From Allomyces macrogynus ATCC 38327 (Eukaryota > Blastocladiomycota > Blastocladiomycetes > Blastocladiales > Blastocladiaceae), in assembly GCA_000151295.1 (NCBI GenBank), contig GG745388.1, positions 120,021-181,913 on the forward strand: 61,893 nt of DNA, given 5' to 3'. Of this stretch, positions 19,176 through 28,805 are shown piece after piece. How positions within the stretch are numbered: position 1 is the stretch's first letter; every line of letters begins with the position of its first letter. The notes beneath the pieces are model-generated. The model was not told the DNA's origin. It was given only the letters and a program-made list of their open reading frames with translations, and did not search any database. The position numbers were made by a program, and so were the translations under genes.

Positions 19176-21962
19176 CTATGAGGCTCTGGGAATCCTAGAA
19201 GCCATATTCTTGGTGAAGATTGTGAGCAGTGTCAGTTCTTTGGGAGCCTCAGCTGATAGTTTGGGCGACATCCATGACGCGAGACTGGATGATATAAGCT
19301 TGTGGCATTTCTTGATTGTGTGACACTCTGTGCAACAAGTACAGCAAGGCAACACGCTGGATGACCTGCCAGGCTTTAGATTCATCAACAGCAAACTGGA
19401 CCTGATTGCATCCCTTGGCAACATGCAACCTTTCCTCCCCACCTCTCTCGCCTCTTCTGGATTGCTCTGGTTTCTAGCATTTTGCACCAGTTTTCTCATT
19501 TGTCCGCCAAACTATGAGTATGGGCTTCCAACATTGCTCCAATCGCCCCCCCCCCCCCTCATCTGGACTCTATCATCAAAGCATTTCTAGCAACCAGGCA
19601 ATCCACATCCACACACTCTTGCATCGCCAGTTCGATTTCTGGTGCATGCTCACTACCTCATCCGCGCCTCTGTCCAGACACTGCAGTCCAACCCAACCAG
19701 GTGCACTTCGCATTTGGGAATCCTACAACTGTAGGTACCAAGCGATCAGCACATCTGTGACCTTGTCCACAAGCCTGTGCACTGTGACAATCAGCAAATG
19801 AACAGAAGCAGGCATGCGCACCAGCCAATGACCAGGAGAGCCCCTGGTGTTTATGCGATATTTGACACTCAAAGTGGTCAGATGGCGCATATTGGTAAAC
19901 AGCAAGGCACTGACCATGTCTCCTGCAGAAATAGGTTCAGCATGTTGGTCACAACATGAATGGCCTTGACCACAGTGAGCAACAATGGGAAGCACCCTTG
20001 AACACCCTCTGGGTGGTTCTTGTCAAGCAAATCGAGCTGAAAACTGGCCATGCTGCACAGGAGGGCATGCATCAACTTTGTCACGGATCGAACACAAATG
20101 CTATAGCCAGGTGTGGTTGCTGTTGTGGGTATAAAGTGAAATGGAGAGACAATGTGAGCAGTAGCGTCTGGACTGCAGAGTGGCACAATGCTGCTGCCAC
20201 ACCATCCACGCCCTTCACAACACGCGTCATGATCTCTAGATCCCAAAGAGACAGCAACAATGGAATGATCTTGGCCAAGGCTGTCATCACCGCGTTTTGG
20301 GCAGATGGCATTGCATCCTCATCCAGAGGCATGTCATTTGTCAAGGTATTCACAGAATGGGGCAAGTGCACAAGAGCCTTGGCCATAGTGTCGTCACTTA
20401 TCCTTTTCAGTGTCACCTGCATCAAGTTGGTTGGTAGGGCCAGTGGCCCAAGCATGGATATATCACCAATCACTGTGAGGACACATAGCGACTGTGGATA
20501 AAATGCAGCCAAAGCAGGTGCTGCACCAGGTATTGGCTGCACAACAATGATGCTCATTGCAACTTTTGGGTGGAGCATGTGGAACAGCAGTGTCAAGAAA
20601 CCCCAAGTCAATTAAATGGAAACAGTGGATGTCCTTGCATGGGATCCACAGCAGCGTCCATTGCAGCTCATCCGTCAGGCAGAAGCGTTTGCAGGTAACA
20701 CATGGCAGGGCTTGTCACACTGTGGCATCACCATGTACCATCTGTGCATCACAATGCTGCACTTCTTGCCTTTCACGACTTTGCTGGCAACATCACAAGT
20801 ATGGAATGGCGTCTTGATGTCTTTGGTCAGGCATGAGGAGGGAACCATAAGTCTGCAGCTGACGCGCCATGATGGGCATGTTCAGCAGAGGCAGCAACTT
20901 CAATGCTGGAGCAGTGCTGGTTGGCTGTGTGTGAGATCCAAGCATGATGACTGCAATTGGTGTTGAGATCATAGTCAATGGTTGTTGCGCCAAGCTGTTG
21001 TCCCTGCAGAGGACTGGTCGTTGCGTGAAGTGGAGATGCGTGCTGGTGACAATGCACCAATACAGGGTTTAGCAAGGGTTTGCTCACTGCTTGACGCATG
21101 TCTCCATCCATCCCATGCATGCATTGGCAGTGATTCTGTGCGTTTCAGCAAGGCCAAAGTCTGCCACAGAAATGCAGGAGGTCCTGTACCATGGCCGCCA
21201 GTGGAGACTATTGGGAACTGCAAATGCCTCAACAGCAGTCATGCTTCAAGAATGGGCTCAGACTGACTGTGGATCAATCAACCTTTGTGAGTTGGCCAAG
21301 GATGCCATAAAAAGTTTCGTGGACTGCACTGAGTCGTGCAAATACTACTCCTGGCCTTGGCACCCGATTTTGATGCAGTTCAAGACCATGTGGCAGACCA
21401 TTTGCTTGTCCAGGACCCAGCACTCCATCAACTATGGAATGAGAGAAAATGCATCAGCATGTGGTGTTGGGTGCAGAATGACCACTGATATTTTCAATTT
21501 GTTCTTTTGTTGATTTTCACTGTCTGGAGAGCTGCAAGCTATGAGGTTGATGTGAAAGATGCAAGGGTCATCTCCATTCCCCAACAGCAACAGCTTTGGT
21601 CAATGCCAAAACGATATCACATGACAAAGACTTCAGATTGATTTCATTCCCCGAGTTGTCAAAGTGCCAAATGAATGGCTGAGCTGCCCTCATGCAATTC
21701 CATGGTCCAAAGGCACCACAATGAAAACTGTCATAGCTGTGTTGGTATCCCTCAATGTTGATCAACATCATGCTCAAAATGGAACCCACGCGCCCACTTC
21801 GAACCAGGGCTCCCAGCCAAATGCCACATAGAGCTTGTCCTGCACATCGTGTGTCTGATTGCACACAATCACATCCACTAACGCCCATTGCAAGCAGGAG
21901 CTGCTTGAGCACATCAGCCGTCCACCTGCACACCACCACACGCTACTTGAGCACATGTACAC
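19176..21962 (-). pseudogene. F-box/LRR-like family copy 2, decayed
   Basis: Leftward remnant beginning near 21939 (TADVLKQLLLAMGVSGCD, comparable to the F-box-like start of copy 1). It continues through frames at 20081-20611 (MTALAKIIPLLLSLWDLEIM, VDGVAAALCHSAVQTLLL), 19878-20246 (CSMASFQLDLLDKNHPEGVQ) and 19723-19995 (LLFTNMRHLTTLSVKYRI). A sequence around ATCCACAGCAGCGTCCATT at about 20643 also occurs in copy 1 near 18670, so the relation is visible at nucleotide level. Several frame breaks make it non-functional as read. Boundaries are approximate. Confidence 0.45.
19547..19557 (+). repeat. Poly-C run
   Basis: A run of ten or so C inside the CpG-poor island. Homopolymers of this length are prone to indel errors, so reading frames across it should not be trusted. 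Confidence 0.9.
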
Positions 21963-22815
21963 GCCCTGTCAGCCCTTGCTTTGCAATGGCTCAAGACTCA
22001 GCTTGGTGGACCTCAGAGCGTGTCAGCCCTGGCGTGGGTTGTCAACCTGGCTTGGTGTGTATGTGCTGATTCTTGAGTTGCATCATGCAATTGAATTCGA
22101 TTCTATCATGGCTGAGCTACCATGCGTCCCTCGTACGCCATTGTCACTCAAGATCATCATTATGAGCCTGAATGCGTGGCAGGAAATGGCAGGCGTTTGG
22201 ATCACTGGGATGCATACCTCACCTTGGCTCATGCCATACCATGGAGTCTTGCAGGGCTTGCCATCTCAATCAAGGACGAAGATTATCCAGAGGACATGGA
22301 GAAGGTAGTCGACAATATTCTCCAGCCGCGCTACCTGCCACTGATTCCTTCCTCTGACTTGAACTGCCCTGGTGGTCTGAGAGCATGGCAGCAGCAACTC
22401 CATTGGCACCAATGCTGCACTGACTGACCTTTCTGGGCATGTATACCTCTGACCTGTTTCCTGTCCCAATTGTGACACTACTCGGGCATCTTCCTGCCCA
22501 GCTTGATTTGCTTGAGGTGCCATGGGGCACATTTGCTGCTGAGGATCTTGAGGAGCTCTCCCACCCGCCTACATTGCATTGTTCACATATCTGTCTGCCA
22601 AATGTCACAGTGGCAGAACCTCTGCATGCCCACCCTCCCAAACTGACAGCACTCCAGCGGCTCTTACAATGTGTTGTGTTGCTGTCACTATCTGCAATGA
22701 AGACCACAGATTCATCGACTACTATGCCCATGGTGATGCGCTGCATGAACCCGCCCAACTGTGACCATGACATGTTTGTGCAAGCTCCAGCTTCCTGCAA
22801 ATCGGCCATTGTGAC
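21963..22815 (+). pseudogene. F-box/LRR-like family copy 3 (fragment)
   Basis: Rightward fragment lacking a clear start. Segments such as MAELPCVPRTPLSLKII, KVVDNILQPRYLPLI, TSDLFPVPIVTLLGHLPAQ and LDLLEVPWGTFAAEDLEEL line up in order with the middle and C-terminal blocks of copies 1 and 4 (for example MA-x-LPC and the following Leu-rich helices). Stops and shifts separate them. It ends where the F-box-like start of the next copy begins. Confidence 0.4.
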
Positions 22816-24461
22816 CCAGTTGCCCAATGACGTCTTGAGTTGATGGATGTGGTTGCAACCAGCAACAAACTTTTTCCAGAATACCTGTGACGCACTTGTG
22901 TTATTTGGCTCTGGCCACACACAAACTCTTTGCCCCAGCCATGCACACTGCAATCCAGCACATCTGGCACATTTTGTGGCAGCCGTGCAATCACGCCAAA
23001 TCGATTGGACATGATGCCTCTGCTCTAGTTTCAGTGCCAGCCAAGTGTAGCCATAAATTTGGGGATGTCAGTTGCTTGCCAGCATTTGACCATGGGCTTG
23101 GTGCATCAGTGCTGACCTGCCATTACCTCATCTTGCTGCTGCACAATTCCAAGTGGTGCCTGCTGTATGGACCAAATGAATGATCAAGGCTGACTGCAAA
23201 TGGACAATTATTTGGGTTCCCTTTGCAACAAATCGTTGCTGCAAGCTGAAGCTGACTGATGTTGGCAAGATGCAGGCTCCTGACCAGTGTAACAAGGTGG
23301 AGGTGGTGCAAGAGGGCAGTGAGCCTTGCACATCCATGTTTTGTGCAGAATTTTGGCCCGACTCAGTGCACAGGTTGATGGTGGGCAGCTGGCTGCCTGT
23401 CTCAGGGCTGACAACTCTGCCTTTGCAACTGTCACACTTGACTTAGGATTTTGTGAAAGCGCCATCCAGCAATATGTTCATCAGTTTTCTCGAGCATGTG
23501 CCACTGTCGCTCTCCTCCATGGAATTGTCCTTGAGTTGGCACATGAATGTGGATGCACGACTCATGGTTCTCAGGGCTCTGGCCAACGTCTTGTTGGTCC
23601 TGCCATCGCTTGGAGCGCTTGCTTTGGACGGATACGTCACAGTGGGCCTTTACAAGGTCATGGCAGTGTTGCCGTGCACGTCCAGCACGTTTCGCTCCAT
23701 TTCCGTGGCAATGACGAGTCCTACACATGGAGACCATGATGTGGCTGTATTGTGGAAGTTGTAGGTTGCTATGGTGCATGCAATGCCATGCTCACTTTTG
23801 ATGCTATCACTGCGTCTTGAGGACATGCAATACCCAGATAATGACTTCAAAGTGGCGGACGGAATACTTGAATTGGCCATGCTGCTGCCTGTGGTCACTG
23901 TCTTGTTCAAGCTGCACCTGCCATGGTGGACCAAGGAAATGGCCCAGGCGATCCCATTTGCGCCAACCCTGCAGCATGTGTCTGTTGGGCATATTCCTTT
24001 AATCTTGGCCCCATTTCCGCTCGCCCTGGTAGTCTCGGCTCCCCCAGGAGATCATTGCATTTGGGATCTACAATTGCACAGTCGGTGTTTTGGATCTACT
24101 CATGACACCTGATGAAGCATTCCCTTGTCTCAAAGAGCTGGTCCTGCACAATGTCATGGCACCCGAGGAATCAGACTATGATGCGCTTGTCAAAGATATG
24201 AATCTCGTGGAAATGCTCCCCACCATTTTCATGTCGGATCGGCTCTGCATTCTGGAACTCGATGATACAAAGGCGGTCAATGTGGATGCAGTGTGGGTGG
24301 GCCAAGTCCTGTGCTCAGTGCACTCGCTCACAATGCACGTGCACAGGCTCTGCAATGACGATTTGGCCAAGGCGCTCCTCAAACAGTATGCTGGTGTGAC
24401 TGCAGGCCGTTGTGTGCATCACCACAAGCTGTGCTTCTTGAAATGTACTTGGTCAAGATAA
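22816..24461 (+). pseudogene. F-box/LRR-like family copy 4, frameshifted
   Basis: Rightward copy. VTQLPNDVLS is interrupted by an in-frame stop, then FAPAMHTAIQHIWHILWQ, LPAFDHGLGASVL, DCKWTIIWVPFATNRCCKL, MQAPDQCNKVEVVQEGSEPC, MAVLPCTSSTFRS, ADGILELAMLLPVVTVLFKL, WTKEMAQAIPFAPTLQHVSV and FPCLKELVLHNVMAPEESDY. Block for block it mirrors copy 1 on the opposite strand. At least two in-frame stops and several frame changes separate the blocks. The last 370 nt (24090-24461) is the longest clean stretch and still looks protein-like. Confidence 0.55.
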
Positions 24462-24798
24462 ATTGTCAGTGGGCTTAAAAATGCACCAGGGCTCGATGTT
24501 GATGGCAGCATCTGCCCTGAAACCCTGTGCTTATATTAGTAGGTGTTAGTGAGCATCTTCGAATGGAATATCGCTACCAGTCTCTAAAAATCGCACTGTT
24601 GCTACCATGTTACCATCATCCAACGGATTGTGTGTCAACTGAATGAAGGTGGGAGAGCGGTCGCATCATTGGTAGAAACAGGGCATGAATTGAAAGATCG
24701 CAGCAGCGGCGAACGAATAACTTGACTATAATTTACGGAAAACGGCAAACGAGATTCCCCCAAAACGAAACAACAAATGATCGACTGCACTGTCTCAT
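24462..24798. other. Edge of CpG-poor island, 3' flank of bL28m
   Basis: No gene was seen. CpG density begins to recover towards 24800. The sequence probably includes the 3' UTR of the minus-strand mitochondrial ribosomal protein gene. Confidence 0.4.
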
Positions 24799-25173
24799 TC
24801 ATGCAACCTTCGGTTCCTTGCCATCCTCCTTCAGCTTGGCCACGATCTTCTCCTTGATCTGTACGCCGAGCGCCGAGTCAATCTTGTTGTTGGGCGTCGT
24901 GAGCAGGTAGGCGTCGAGCCCGCCCTTCTTGTCCATGGTGCGCAGGACTTTGGACGAGACGCGCAGGTCGAGGTGCGTGTCGAGCACCAGCGAATAAATC
25001 TGGCGCTTGTGCACGTTGGGCTTCCACATGCGGCGCATCTTGTTGCCGGCGTGCGACTTCTTGTTGCCTGACAGGACGCGCACGCCACCGAGCAGACCCG
25101 TGTCGGCGCGGTTCGGGCGCGTGCCCGAGTTGGCGCGGAACAGGGACCTCGTGATCGTGGAGAGGAACGACAT
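24799..25173 (-). CDS. MRPL28: Mitochondrial large-subunit ribosomal protein bL28m
   Basis: Single-exon gene of 124 codons. The ATG at 25173 was chosen because it opens a short basic, Ser/Arg-rich presequence (MSFLSTITRSLFRANSGTR) followed directly by the bL28 core. That core reads GLLGGVRVLSGNKKSHAGNK, MRRMWKPNVHKRQIYSLVLD, LDLRVSSKVLRTMDKKGGLD and AYLL. The S-H-x-N-K-x-x-R-x-W-x-P-N and L-R-T-x-D-K-x-G-G-L-D-A-Y-L signatures are those of bacterial L28 and its mitochondrial orthologues. The frame stays open upstream to 25401, but that part has no targeting or ribosomal character. Expected location: the mitoribosome large subunit. Confidence 0.88.
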   Translation of the reverse strand: MSFLSTITRSLFRANSGTRPNRADTGLLGGVRVLSGNKKSHAGNKMRRMWKPNVHKRQIYSLVLDTHLDLRVSSKVLRTMDKKGGLDAYLLTTPNNKIDSALGVQIKEKIVAKLKEDGKEPKVA

Positions 25174-25546
25174 GGTGTGGACGTTGATCGGTACGGCCGT
25201 GCGCGACGAGAATTCGACGGTGTGGGTCGTGGAGCGGGTCGGCTTGCTGGTGCCGGGCGGGATGATGGGGCCGGAACGAGCAGTGGCAGACTGGCGGCGG
25301 AAATTCGAGGCCGAGCGGTGCCAGTGCGGGTAGTGCAGCTCGGAGACAAAGCTTCCAATCCTGATTCTCGCTGGTGTCGACAGCAAAATGTCGTCGCGCA
25401 CGGTTGATCAGAATCAAGCGAGTTTGATTCATCACGTGTGTTTTGCAGCTTCGTTGATCAGACCTGGGTCAACGGCCGCCAGCCGCCAGAAAATTTGATC
25501 AACCATCAAGCTGCCGGTGATACTTCCCGGCAAACGACACGCTGAA

Positions 25547-27554
25547 ATGTCGGCTGCAATCGCCCCCACGGGCGAGGCCGCCCTCGTGCAAACCATTGAT
25601 GTGCCCTACCGCGTCGAGGTGGCCGACGCTGCAGCCTTCTTCGAACTCGCCAATGTGGCTATGTCGCTGGCCGACCTTGTGCCGCACTTGACGACCCTCG
25701 CACCGCTGCAATCCTCTCCAAACGGCGGTTCAGCACCGGACCAGGCCACGCCTGACAGCCGTGACGGCGATGCATCTCTGCCGCAGCCGCATCTGCCGCC
25801 GGACATGAAGGAGTGCCGAGTACGGGAGCTCCTCGACGCCGAACAGGTAGAGAAGGTCAGGAAATTGATTGCGAATTTCGCCGTCAATAGGTTGCCTTGC
25901 AATTCCCCGACGAGCTCCTCTTCGTGTCCGACGCGGTCGTGTCGGACATGTTCCGTCTCATGGACGATTTGAGGGAGCGGTGTGATTCGCTCCAGGCCAT
26001 CCAATTCGACTTTGTCATCCTGGCCGACACACAGTATAGCGCCTGCTGCGTCGACGAGGTGGCCGCGCAGCACATTGCTGCCAACGTGCTTGTCCACTTT
26101 GGCCGGTCCTGTCTGTCCCAGTTCGTGCTCGTTTGCGCTCGCTTTGTCACTTGCGTCGATCATGAAATTGACAGTCTACTCCCCATAGAGCTTCGCACAT
26201 GCCCGTTCTCTTTGCGTTTGGCAACTTCCCAATCGATGTCGACCACGTTTCACAATCTCTGGCCAATGTACCCAACGCCCTGGTCATTTACGATGTCATG
26301 TACGCGCACGCCATGCCCACGCTCGCCGCCAAGGTCGCACCGACCGTTCGTTTTGCGGCCATTGAGCGCCACGTTTCCTCGACCAACGGGTCCACGCACT
26401 ACACGCGCAACCTGCCGACCAAGGAGGACCTCGACGCCGACACGACAGTCGTTGTGATTGGCCCGCCATCGCCGCTCGTCTCGCACTACTCGCTCGTCTT
26501 TGGCCAGCATTCGGTCGGTATTTCGCTTTCATGCGTCTTCGATTTTTCGCAAACATGAGTCGCTGACGCTAAGCGCTCCCACCGAGCAGCTCTTGCACTA
26601 CGATCCGCTGAGCAGGGAATGTTCACGCCCGCGAAGCCTGCTCATGAAGCGGTACGCGCTCATGACCAAGGCGCGCGACGCCGACATCATTGGTATCGTG
26701 GTAGGCACGCTGGGCGTTGGTACGCTCCGCATCGTTTTGAATTTCTGCTTCGCCGCTCCTGCTGCTAAACATTGCACTATTTTCCAGCCAATTACGTTGA
26801 CATGATTGCCAACCTCAAGAAGCTAATCAAGTCGCACGGCAAAAAGTACTACACGTTCGTTCTCGGCAAGCTCAACGTGGCCAAGCTCGCCAACTTTTCG
26901 GAGATCGACATTTTTGTCCTGGTCGCGTGCCCGGAGAGTTCACTCATCGACTCGAAGGAGTTTTACCGGCCAGTCGTCACGCCGTTTGAGCTGACCATGG
27001 CGCTCGACATGTTCGTGTTACCATCCTCGTTCACCCCATTCTCATTTCTCGCCATCTGACTCTGTCTCGTTCCTCTTGTCTAAACTAGGTCGAGCTCGTG
27101 GACGGGCGAGTACCGCCTCGGCTTCACTGACGTCATGCACCAAATGGCCGAGCACATGGGCGACGAGCCCGTCGACGGCCTCGACCAGCAACAAACCCCC
27201 GTCGCGGCCATCTCTTCCAAGCCCACCGCCGCCGACTCGGACGCCGAGTCCGACACGGACCCAGACCAGCCCTACTTTTCGCTCGTCACGGGCACGTTCA
27301 AGTCGCGGGCCAAGGTCGAGAACAACGAGACGATTCACGCCAAGATCCAGGACTTGGCGCTCTACAAGTCGGGCCAGGTCGCGCTCGCCTCGCCCGCGGC
27401 GGCGCGGCAGCTGCAGACGCGCCAGTGGCGCGGTTTGGAAATGACGCCGAGCGCGGAAAAGTCGCTCGAGGTTGTCGAGGGCCGGTTTGGGACGGCGGCG
27501 GGGTACGCGGACGAGCCCGAGGTCGAGACGGGGAAGGGTCGCCGCGGCGGGTGA
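25547..27554 (+). CDS. DPH2: Diphthamide biosynthesis protein 2 (DPH2)
   Basis: Partner of DPH1 in the radical-SAM-like complex that starts diphthamide formation on translation elongation factor 2. The start is [20 protein letters not shown]. Conserved blocks in order: [191 protein letters not shown] and [20 protein letters not shown]. At least four small introns lie at about 26110-26195, 26510-26575, 26695-26790 and 27010-27090. Near 25888 the frame changes between NFAVNR and VALQF with no convincing intron, so a missing base is suspected. The C-terminal 140 residues are acidic and less conserved. Confidence 0.9.
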
Positions 27555-27819
27555 GGTGGAGCGGGTGGAGCGGATTGGACGTGTCATGCATTGTTACGTG
27601 TGTATACTTGGTTTTAGCGAGCTTTTCGGGTTTGGATGGCGTTGGTGCTGGAAACGGACGTCGAGTCTGGACTGGCAAGTACAGACTGGAGACCTGTGTG
27701 TCGGCTGGCGCGTGTCGTTTTGCCACACCAGGCTGTGATCGACACGACTCACAACCCAACCGCGTCGGCCACTTCTCCTCAACACCCACCTTGGACCGAA
27801 TCGCGTTCCACTTATCGCA

Positions 27820-28735
27820 ATGGTGTGCAACAATCTCGCTCGATGCAACCCTGCAAATCTCGGCTCCATGATGCTCGCGCGCACCAACTGACCGCTTGTC
27901 CGAGCGCGGTTGCCCTCTGTGCAGAACTTGACACTCTACACGGTCAAGGCGCTGATCCTTCTCGACGTGTCGAACGGGTCGCGCGTGCTCGCCAAGTACT
28001 ACAACACGGGCGCGCCCTCTAGTGCCGCGACGAGTCCCGTGGCGACAGGACCGGCACCGACGGCGACCGAGTTTGCGACGCCCAAGGACCAAAAGGTGTT
28101 TGAGCGGCGGCTGTGGGAAAAGACGCGCAAGTTGCTCAACAGTACGCTGCCATTGCGACGCGTATTGTGAAAAACTCGACGCTGACGAGCTGCTCCCCTC
28201 CGCGTGAGCAGACGAAATCATCTTGTTCGACAACCACGTCGTCGTCTACAAGGGCATGGCCGACGTGATGCTCTTTGTGGTCGGTTCGCTCGAGGAGAAC
28301 GAATTGATGCTCTCATCGGTGCTCAACACGCTGTACGAGGCGATCAACTTGGTGCTGCTGTACGTGGGTTTGCCACGTCGGCCTGCTCTGCACGCGAGTT
28401 TCTGACCGTTGCTCTTCGCGTCGACAGCAAGTACCAGACGGAAAAGCGCACAATCATTGAGAACATGGACCTGGTTGCCCTCGCGATTGACGAGTGCATC
28501 GACAACGGGTGCGTTGTTGCAATTTCCAAGCCGACTCTGCAGTTGGAACGGGGCGCTAACAATTTCCGCTTGGACCGCTAGCATCGTCATCGAGACGGAC
28601 CCGGGAACGATTGCGAGTCGCGTCAGCAAGCGGCCATCGGAGCTGGCCGATATTTCCTTCAACGACCCAAACTCGATTTCGGGCGCGATGAACAAGGTCC
28701 GCGACTCGTTCTTTGCGGGGATTCTGTTGAAGTAA
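27820..28735 (+). CDS. COPZ: Coatomer subunit zeta
   Basis: Small longin-like subunit of the COPI coat, pairing with gamma-COP in Golgi-to-ER vesicle formation. I place the start at ATG 27820-27822, immediately before a 102-nt intron (27823-27924), giving M-NLTLYTVKALILLDVSNGS and then RVLAKYYNTGAP. An Ala/Thr/Pro insertion precedes FATPKDQKVFERRLWEKTRK. Later exons give EIILFDNHVVVYKGMADVML, FVVGSLEENELMLSSVLNTL, YEAINLVL, KYQTEKRTIIENMDLVALAI, DECIDNG and IVIETDPGTIASRVSKR, and the end is GAMNKVRDSFFAGILLK. Three further introns of about 70-80 nt have GT/AG ends and keep frame. It follows DPH2 by 265 bp on the same strand; that gap should hold its promoter. Confidence 0.93.
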
Positions 28736-28805
28736 ACGTTGATTTCTGGTGGACTCGGCTCTTCAAAGCATTTCAAGTCAGACTATCCATTGGTACCACC
28801 TGAGC

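Larger units (their letters stand above)
16930..24720. other. CpG-depleted, pseudogene-rich island
   Basis: Base composition differs sharply from both flanks. By hand count 18001-18240 has 4 CpG in 240 nt, whereas 12001-12120 inside the LSD1 gene has 16 in 120 nt. TG and CA are correspondingly common. Open frames on both strands are short, broken and overlap each other, and they translate into mutually similar Leu/Met/Cys/His-rich proteins. No intact gene was found. The pattern fits C-to-T decay at methylated CpG, although AT-biased drift or a foreign origin could also lower CpG. Confidence 0.7.

Noticed and set aside
17000..24700. Retrotransposon or viral insertion
   Set aside because: No reverse transcriptase, integrase, gag-like or capsid motif was seen. 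The repeated content is a cellular F-box/LRR-like family.
16930..24720. Intact coding region on either strand of the CpG-poor island
   Set aside because: The best blocks need several frame changes and contain in-frame stops, and copies on opposite strands show the same broken family.
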